A DNA stretch of 64,000 bases from Lepidodermella squamata (taxonomy: Eukaryota > Gastrotricha). The translations under genes and the position numbers were made by a program. Location of the stretch: contig JBLDXI010000054.1 in the NCBI GenBank assembly GCA_047495785.1, forward strand, positions 2,728,001-2,792,000, written 5' to 3'. Below are positions 55,961 to 64,000 of this stretch, in pieces. The notes beneath the pieces were generated by a model. It did not search any database. It was not told where the DNA came from and saw only the letters and a list, made by a program, of their open reading frames with translations. The stretch's first letter is position 1; the number at the start of each line of letters is the position of its first letter.

Positions 55961-56820
55961 GAATAGCGTTTATAGAAGGATACTTACAAATGAAAACCAC
56001 TTTTGAAGGATGAATGACTTTTAAATGAAGTAAGTTAAAAGGTGTGGATGATCACTCTCAGCAGCAAAACAGCCGTTTCAATACATTTCACATCGGGGAG
56101 AATAACTGGGACATACCAACGATCCGGATGAAGAGCCATCATCGCCCAGAAAACCGCACACGTGTGTATCTAAGGTAAACATTTTGTTGTCATGATAATA
56201 AAAAATAATAGAAAATATTAAACGCATACATTTACACCCGATTCCGTATTTAACAGATTTACTGGTGAAAAATAACCGCGCTATTTAAATTTTTAAAACA
56301 CTGCAAAGCCAAACCTCTCACCTGCAACCTGGAATTCTGGTTTGGTTCAAGGACTTTTTGCTTGCGGAACGTAGAACCGATTAGTTTAATTCAGTTCTGT
56401 TCCTTATCCAGCGTTTTCAGTTGCTTTCCCTTCGTTTAACTCAATTCCTGATTTAAGTTGTTGGTATCTGGTATCTTGCTTGCTTGCTCAAGTTGTTTAT
56501 GACCCAGAGACTTTGATTTGATTTGATTTGATTGTGCTCGGTGGATCATTCTTCGTGACATTCACAAGGATGTATTAATTGTCCAAGGATGTCTTTAGCC
56601 TGTGTATCTCATCGTCTCGTAATCACATTATTTGCTCGTTATGAAATAGTTGTTTTCGTTTTCGTTAAAATAAAATAAAATATATATCTTATTGAAAACA
56701 AAAAAATAAATAATAAATTTATCTAGAAAACAATATCAGCACCATCAATTTTGTTCTCAATTTCGAGCTTATTTTATCATTAGGCAACGTCGTTATCTAG
56801 GTGCTGATTATTGTTATTCA
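55961..56820. other. Intergenic with a GATTT run
   Basis: Includes a short tandem TTTGA/GATTT run at about 56512-56531. It lies upstream of the small gene at 56821. No other feature seen. Confidence 0.45.
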
Positions 56821-57300
56821 ATGAGCGATGAAAATGCCTCTAAATCTCGTGATCCCGATTTTGAAATATCTGAATCCGAATGTAGTGAAGATGAAATCAC
56901 TGAAAGGTAATGAAAAATTGAATCCAGGCCAATTCTTACCCCATGATTCTGTTTCAGGGAGACGTTGAAGAATCGCATCCAAAATGCTCTGAAGCGCAAC
57001 GATCTCTCCGTCAAAAAGTTGAAAGATATCATTAATCTTATGGAAAATGACATTTCGCCTTCCGATATTTCATCGTTAATGGAAACTGTCCGAGCAGAGC
57101 TAGATTCAAATTCCGCTAGAACCAATGCAGCATTGGAGGAGCTGCGAGCTGCAACTGAAAGTGCTAGAAGTGCCTCAAATTTATTCAGCGAGAATATTCC
57201 GAATATTATCCGCGAGACGATCGCTACCCTGAGAATTTGGCGTAGCAACGCTTTTCTGCTGTTCAAGTCCGATGATTATGCCAACTGCTCATCATTCTGA
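56821..57300 (+). CDS. Small acidic/helical protein of unknown function
   Basis: Two exons, 56821-56906 and 56958-57300, separated by a 51-bp intron (GTAATG...TTTCAG), encode 142 residues. The N-terminal third is acidic (SESECSEDEITE). The middle is helical (KNRIQNALKR, KKLKDIINLMENDI) with heptad-like ALEELRAATESARSASNLF. There is no signal peptide or membrane segment. I do not recognise the family. The start, the short intron and an AATAAA 103 bp after the stop support a real gene. The opposite-strand 150-codon frame is its shadow. Confidence 0.6.
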
Positions 57301-57403
57301 GATACATTTCACCTGTGATAAAAAAACTTCCTTCTAACCGGTATTTATACCAGTTTGTACTTGTTATGCCCTTGAATCGTGCCACGAAATTATCAAAACT
57401 TGC

Positions 57404-57409
57404 AATAAA
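57404..57409 (+). promoter_or_regulatory. AATAAA polyadenylation signal of the small gene
   Basis: Canonical signal 103 bp after the TGA at 57298-57300, on the same strand. Confidence 0.5.
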
Positions 57410-60400
57410 AGCGTGAATACACCACACGAGACATTATCACCTTGTCGGAGTCAACAGCGGTCATTCACTTCGATGTAATTACCATTTATCAAAATGTGGC
57501 TATTTAACGCATCAGGCTTTATTTCCATGGATCATTCAGCTTTCAGCCATCAATTTTCTACCCTGGACCCTGGATGCACGCAAAAAATGGTTAATTTAAT
57601 TTAAAAAAATGTAATTTTAATAAAATTTCCGCGTTTTTTGCTCAGGCCATATTTGCATTATTAATCGTCGGCACATCAATGTGCAGGAGAAATACGATCT
57701 GGGAAAAACATAGCTATATTAAATAACGTATTTTCGCCATTTTTTATGTTGTTGCGTCAAGATATCGCCTATCGATACATGGTAAATAATATTTCGAATT
57801 TGTGATAATACGCGCGTCTTTATTAGAGGCGCCAAAATATGCGAGGGCGATTTTTGTAACCAGAAGATGATGTGTTTACTAATCGCCGCCGCGCTGCCCA
57901 CCGCCCGTTTTAATATATTCCATTAATAATCGCATTAGCCCCCGAAAAGTTGACATTACGCCTTATAGCTTTCGCGGCAAATTGTTTCTCGCGAGCGAGC
58001 GAGAATAAATTGACTGGGTGAATTTTTGCGCAAGCTTTTTCCTCATTATGCTCACCTGCTGGCTTCGGACGCGAGCATTTGAGAGCACTTGATATTTCAG
58101 CATTGAAACAACTGCATCGTAGCGTATCAAACGCCAGGAAGGATTCTAATTGTTATTTTATTTGTTCTTAATGCTGCTGGTTTAACGACATTTCTATGAT
58201 GTTGAACACAATGTTTTCTTGCGGCTTGCTTCCTGGCTTGGGCGGCGTCGTTCCTGTGGCTCTGAAAAGTTTATACGGATGAGGAGCGCGCGAAGAGGGT
58301 TTCTACAAAAGAGATCGCGACAGCATCTGTCGGCACTCGCTGCCAAGTAATAAGCGCGCGCGGCATCAAGGTGCGCACAAACAAATAAGCTTAGTCAAGT
58401 GTACAGTCGAATAAGTCATAGGCAATATGAGGTTATAGGCTATACCTGACCCTGTAATTCTGAGCACGCTTGCCGGAATCCGGACGACTGTCGTACGCTC
58501 ACGTTTCGTTTCCGACACATCTCACGCTGTTATATTATAGCAGCACTACACAGGTATCGCCTGCTGAAAAGCTGCTACTTCATAGAGAGCCGGGCCGAGA
58601 AAGGCCTGCTTGTCAAATAATGAGCCCTCTAATGTTGCATCGTTTGCTGTTTAGTGGGTACTACCTGTCTGCGGTTCGCACGCCTCAAGTTGAACGCGCT
58701 TCGCACCAGAAATGTAAACGATAGTTACTAAGCTAGAGCAGGCCTCTGCTCATGTGGCTAGGTTCCACGTTTCGAAACGTTACAAAAAATGCACCCAGGC
58801 CTCACCCGTCATGCCAATTTTCAATATTCAATTAAAAATTATTTACTGGTAAAGCTTGCCAACAACTTGTTTGTAAATAAGTAGGTTCATTAAATCCTGA
58901 ACTAGACAGATAAATGATATAATTAGGTACCTATCAACCGCCAATTTACACTGAAACCGGACTAATTAATATTGCTTCATTTTTCAGCCCGAAATTTACC
59001 TCAATTTTGGCTTTTTTTTACTATCGCCCCTGTATGAGCCTATATAGTTCTTAGCTTATTTGATCCGAGAGTTCGGTTTTGAAGAAGTGTCTTACTTTTA
59101 GCAGAACCAATTTCGGAATTTAAACGGCCTAAAACCGCTTTTCGGAGCTTTATAGGACTTCATGATTGACCATCATAATTCAACAAATAAATCATATTAT
59201 TTAAACTCAAAATAAAAATACGTTCTTCACTTCAGAATTCCTATATGACCTTAAATTCGGGAAAATATTCGAAAGGCGACCTTTGGCTTATGGCAAATTT
59301 GATTTCCTCTAAATACAGTGAAAATCAAAAGTTACGCACGGTCAGGAATTTGTTGAGTTGAAACGAAAAAGTTCTCGCACGCGCCCGAACTATTTTTAGC
59401 TCCAAGCTTGGGTTAAACTCAGCTAAAAATAAAAAGTGCAGCTCGGACAGACCAAGAAGTTTTAATAGTTTTAAAAATATGAATATTCATAAGGTGCTAA
59501 TTAATATTCCGAAGCCCTCAACGTTGGTAATTATGTGAGAAAAATTCCGGAGAAAATATTTTTGATTTGTTGTAACCTTATGCAGTTTCCCTCGATAATT
59601 TCACGGGTCTGGACCCCGACCCCGGGCAGTTATCGAGGGAGCACTGTATTGAAGTTTCTCTTCCCTCTTGCCTTGGAGCTATTTTTGGAGCTCGTGAAAA
59701 AGCCGCCATTTTGGTCCGTTTTGCAGAAGATAAACTGCCTCATTTCGCACGTGCGAAAAATTTGAACTAGCGTCGCCTCAATTCCACCGTGCGGTTTGAA
59801 AAACTTTGATTTTAAATTTATTTTAGTTTGATTTTAATTAAAGCTTGAAACTTAGGAGGATGAATTGTTAGTCCTGTTCTTCGTCGCCACGGATACCTAG
59901 TACAAATTTTTGTCTCACAATGAAATTATAGGAAATCAGGGCAATTATGATCCTTAAATCTGGAAATAAGTTGTCGAAGTTCTGCCATGACTGGTGTGCT
60001 GGTGTGCTATAGTTACTAATTTTTCGTTGGTAATATCTAAATTTTAATACGTATACCGTTAATTTAAATTATGTTTGAATAATACTACAATCAGAATTTC
60101 GCGCAGGTCAAAGAGGGTCCATAAATGTAATCAATTATCTCCGTCTATGATTCTCGTCGTTATAGCCGAAACTTCGAATTTTTTCCAGACGAATAATTTT
60201 CCCAGGCAAAGAAATTTACGGACATGAAAAAACGAGGGTTTTCTATTATTAGCATTCGTAATATAACCGATTTTCGGCCAACCGTAGCATCCAATTATTC
60301 TGTCTAATTAACACATCGATTTTGCTAAAATCGAACATTTTTTACTCAGTAATAATCAAATTGAGGATGAGCGGCTTTTTACGCTTGAGTGCCATTTACC

Positions 60401-61190
60401 ACCACAAAATCGGCAGCTGCTAGATTTTAATCAGTTTTGGCCCAACTTATAATAGAACGAATGAAGTTACCTAATTTTTACCTAGCTACATCAGGTCATT
60501 TTCATTTAATATTCGTGTGGCACGTGTTCTCGTCGGATGTTGAGAGTGTAGTCGCCGGCAGGTTTTATTAAGTCCACTCACTCTTATACTATATACATTA
60601 ATAAGTATACCTACCAATGTCTACCTATAACAAATGTTTATCGCTGATTTGTGTTTAACCGCGACTAGAGACGACGGCGCGGCGCCTCAGGTCATGTGCG
60701 CGCGGGGCCAGTGCACAAATATTGACTTTGATAGGCTCGCCAGCATGTGTTTGCCGATGATCGAAGAGGCGGACTGCCCACTTGCGGTTACCACTAAAAT
60801 GTTATTATTACTATTACTCATTGTTTAACTTTTAAATTGGCCCGCGCGTGCACACGTAAAACCTACACACACTCGTGTTCGAAAAAGACGCGTGACGGGT
60901 GGTAATGGACGAGTGGCGCCGCCGCGGCGAGATTTGCGCGCACCCTGGGTGTCGCACTCATGCCCTGGGCGCCTTTTGGCGTGCGCACTCAAGCCTTGAT
61001 AACACCTCCTCTGGCTACCTTGAAAAATAACCATCGGGTTTCGCCTATTATTATTGTTAAGGCGTTATATCGGTAGAGCGCTCGCGAACAATGGCGACAA
61101 GCTCACGCATATAGAGCGGTATACGTGATGGCAACGGGAGGCGGGCTCAGGAATTAGTTGCGAGACAATAACCACTGAGGCTTCATCGCT
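57410..61190. other. Long gene-poor stretch (3.8 kb)
   Basis: Mixed AT-rich and GCGC-rich sequence. Open frames are all under about 85 codons, without codon bias, domains or supporting splice sites. It may be an intron or regulatory sequence of a gene to the right. Confidence 0.45.
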
Positions 61191-61202
61191 TGCACGTGCT
61201 GT

Positions 61203-61496
61203 GTGGCCTGGTTGGATGCGTCGTATGCGCAGAAAAAGCGCTTGATCGTGCTGCAGAACAACTGTTTGCGGGCGATCATCGGCTCGTCTATTCTGGACAA
61301 GCAGGACGAATCTGAGCTCTACCGCCTAACTGGAGTGGAGCCGCTGGAACGCCGCTGGCTGAAACTAGCAGTCGGCTTTGCTGATCGGGCTTTGCAGTTC
61401 GTGCCACCAGTCGCCGCCATGATCGCCGACCATCGTCGAGAGTGGGGCGTGGCTGGTACCCCGCTCGGACAGTTCATCAATTTTGTGGGCCGTTAG
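61203..61496 (+). pseudogene. C-terminal remnant of a LINE ORF2 protein
   Basis: 97 residues with LQNNCLRAIIGSS, ELYRLTGVEPLERRWLKLAVGFADRAL and a terminal TPLGQF. This is the usual C-terminus after the reverse transcriptase of Jockey/CR1-type non-LTR elements. It starts without an ATG and no RT precedes it. A/C-rich sequence with AATAAAAC repeats follows, like a decayed 3' tail. Confidence 0.6.
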
Positions 61497-64000
61497 GCCT
61501 TGTCTATCTATGTATGTATATGAGCATCAGTCAGTTTAATACAGAAAATAAAACAACAAAAACCCATACACAATACACATATATACACAAAATAAAATAA
61601 AACAAAACCACATTAGCCCTGTGCCACGACTGTAAATGAGTGTGTGCGTTGTCATATATATTTCTTGTTTTTTATAAAAAGATGAAACGCATAACATATG
61701 CTGTTACTGTTATTAATTGCTGCTATTTGATATACTTGCTACTATTGTCGGTCAAAAGTTGTTAACAAGAGACCGTTTTTCCAATAAAACAAGACCGTTG
61801 GAAAAAAAAGCTTGCACGTGCTTCATTCTATTAGCGCCGGGGACACAAAAGGAGCAGCCGCGCGGCACTTTTGAGCTGGCTCCCATACTGCTGGATATTC
61901 TTCTTCTTCATATACTTATCTTCGCACGATGACAGATGCGAGGCCAAAACATGTTGCGGCCTCGCTAATTCGCCGCTACAGAAACCTTTTAGCCGCCTCA
62001 TCATTTTCTATATACGCTCGCCATCACCATTTTTGCCGTGCCACTTGTCAGTAGGCTGCTATTTCTCTTCTGTAACTCTGCTGCTATTAACGCGATACCT
62101 GCTATTTTATTAAATAGCTGTTAAATTAGCTAGTTGCCATCTCATTTAAACGTGTGCTGCCCGATTGAACCCTCAGCTTTGTCAGTTCATCGCGCGCGAC
62201 ACAAATGATGGGTCATCGTGTTTGTTAAAGACGGCCATTCAGCGATTATGACAGGCCGTGTTATCACCTGACAGCGGCAGAAAATGGTGGCGCCGGTAAT
62301 ACCCGTTACATATAGAGTAGTTGGTCACTTATTGCACGCTGCTTCTGTAGGTAATATTCGCTCGCTCTCTGTCCACCTTAATAAAGCAGGCGGTGGCCTC
62401 GCTCATCCGGGATAGCCGCCGAGGGATATAAATATTAGGCTGTTTTTATTGTGTTTGACTTGTCGCCGTCAACTATCAATCAGCGCGCGAGAAACGTGCC
62501 GAGCCGCGCCCGAAAACGGCCTTAGCCATACTATACACCTAATGACTGAGAAGGATAGTTTGCGCAAACAATTTACCTGTTTAGTGTATACGCAGCGATG
62601 ACCGTTTTCTCCTGCGCTCGCGACGTGTTTGCTCGCGTTTTGATTGTCAAAGAACTACCGCATAACGACGGCGACTGCTGCTGGCCGATGTTTGTACCCG
62701 AAACTGGGCGAAAGGGCGTTTATCTTGTACACACACCCCCAATGCAGTAACAGTGTGCGCTTATCTCTCATTTTCCCAAACACTGGCAACGATTGCCGAG
62801 AGTTGCCGAGCGCGGCAATATTATAAGTATTTATTGTATTATTATTATAAAGCGGGTACCCACCCAATCGATTCTCGCCTTAATGATTATGCGAAACTAG
62901 ATATTATTCTTGTCATCGGCCCTGAGAGCAGACGTACGCGCGCGCGACGCACTCGAGTTGCCTGCTGACCGCTGACCCAGCTGACAGTTGCGCAATATTA
63001 AAAGCGACGATTTTAAGGAGGCTCGCTGCACAGTAATAATAATAATAATAATAATTTTTGGCCTTGCGCGCGCTTTTGACCGACTTTATCCCGCCGCACA
63101 CAGCAGCTCAATTTCACCACCAGTGCAGCAGCCCCAACACATGTCGATGTAATCGTAGCAATAATCCGACCCGTTTAAATTGCCCCGCCCTTGCCACGCG
63201 TCGCGTAATTACAAATTCAGCTCGATTCCCATCGTCTATCGTAATTCACTCGACTTTTATCGACACGATTGATGACTGTTGAAGCAACGCAATTTTCTCA
63301 CCACCAAAACCACCATCTACACTTCTGTTTATTGCTTATTATATATGCGAAAATTCATGGAAATTAACTCGCACTAGCCGCAATAACGATTTTTTCCATC
63401 CTCCTTAACGATTATCGGCGTGATTTTTCGCCAATATTTTGTTGTTGTTGTTGTTGAATCTGCTGCTGGTCGGGCGATTACTACTCGAGGCCGGCTAATA
63501 ATTTCTACGTCTTGTAGTGTAGCCCGAATTATTACTAATAGCCCGATCAAGACAGGAGAGGCCGCTCGCTCAGGAAAACGTCAATTATTATCGGCGTCTT
63601 ACCTTTACAATAACGTTATTGTTCGGCGGTGAAGGTTACATCAGATGATCAGGCGCGCGGGTTTGGCCTGCCATAGATAGGTATCATTATTACGCATTAT
63701 TTAGATTCAGGCAAATGTATCTATATCGAGGCATCGCCGGGCTAATGGAGTTGCCAGCGCTGATTCGCTGTTGGTCATGTGCGAAAGATATAAAAAGGCG
63801 CCCGGATGCCCCCGGCTGACGTGCCGGTGGGCGCGCGCATCGTCATCGACTAATGTAAACAGTTTACACAAAAGTGTCTGATTACTTTTCGAAGCAAAAT
63901 ATTCGACTACTGCAACTACTGCTGCTGTTGTTATCATCATTTTCGGCAGCATCAGCGATTTTCCAACCGACTTGCGCCCGGCTACCGAAGCTAAAACCTT
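61497..64000. other. Gene-poor sequence to the right edge
   Basis: Simple-sequence patches (ACACATATATACACA near 61580, TTGTTG near 63440) and short open frames only. No gene, tRNA or rRNA recognised. Confidence 0.45.
63034..63055. repeat. (TAA)n microsatellite
   Basis: About seven TAA units in a row. Confidence 0.9.

Noticed and set aside
56814-57266. 150-codon minus-strand frame
   Set aside because: It overlaps the two-exon plus-strand gene, ignores its splice sites and shows no domain.
58470-58724. 84-codon frame as a gene
   Set aside because: No codon bias, no domain and no splice or poly-A support in a gene-poor stretch.

Overview
This is nuclear DNA of an invertebrate animal. Genes are split by GT-AG introns, many only about 48-60 bp and ending in TTTTCAG or TTTTTAG. 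The window encodes bilaterian neuronal proteins, mitochondrial carriers and axonemal proteins. Three neighbouring genes belong to motile-cilium families (MORN2, CFAP276, CCDC162-like), which argues against a nematode despite the nematode-like introns. A flatworm, tardigrade, rotifer or similar small invertebrate would fit; the sequence alone does not settle the phylum.

Layout. 1-14.6 kb (+): the 3' two-thirds or so of a very large active-zone scaffold gene of the Piccolo/Fife/Clarinet type (Pro-rich, two coiled coils, PDZ, C2, poly-Gln), in ten exons; its start lies left of the window. 15.7-26.4 kb: three Cys-loop ligand-gated channel genes. Two on the minus strand are a recent segmental duplication about 8.9 kb apart. 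The third, on the plus strand, is cut in its last membrane helix by a 1,034-bp transposon. Fragments of a mitochondrial phosphate carrier and an RTE-like retroposon lie between them. 26.5-33 kb: transposon-rich ground with foldback elements, a hAT element nested in a LINE, and a broken phosphate-carrier copy. 33.4-41.1 kb (-): SLC35E3-like transporter, three apparently intact phosphate-carrier genes in tandem (one without the intron the others have), and TMEM201/Samp1. 42.3-55.2 kb: MORN2 and CFAP276 (+) converge on a 14-exon CCDC162-like gene (-). 56.8-57.3 kb: a small two-exon gene of unknown function. 57.3-64 kb: no convincing host gene, only a LINE remnant and simple repeats.

Splice sites were placed by eye. 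For every multi-exon model that I call intact, the exons join in frame from start (or window edge) to stop: 5,064 nt for the Piccolo-like gene, 7,101 nt for CCDC162-like and 522 nt for CFAP276. No dedicated new multi-gene system was found. The most notable observations are the TA-flanked element inside the channel gene, whose 197-bp palindromic arms each hold a tRNA-like box; the 840-bp foldback element with CATCCCGCA arrays; the repeatedly duplicated phosphate carrier; and a family of short inverted-repeat elements sitting in the introns of two unrelated genes.
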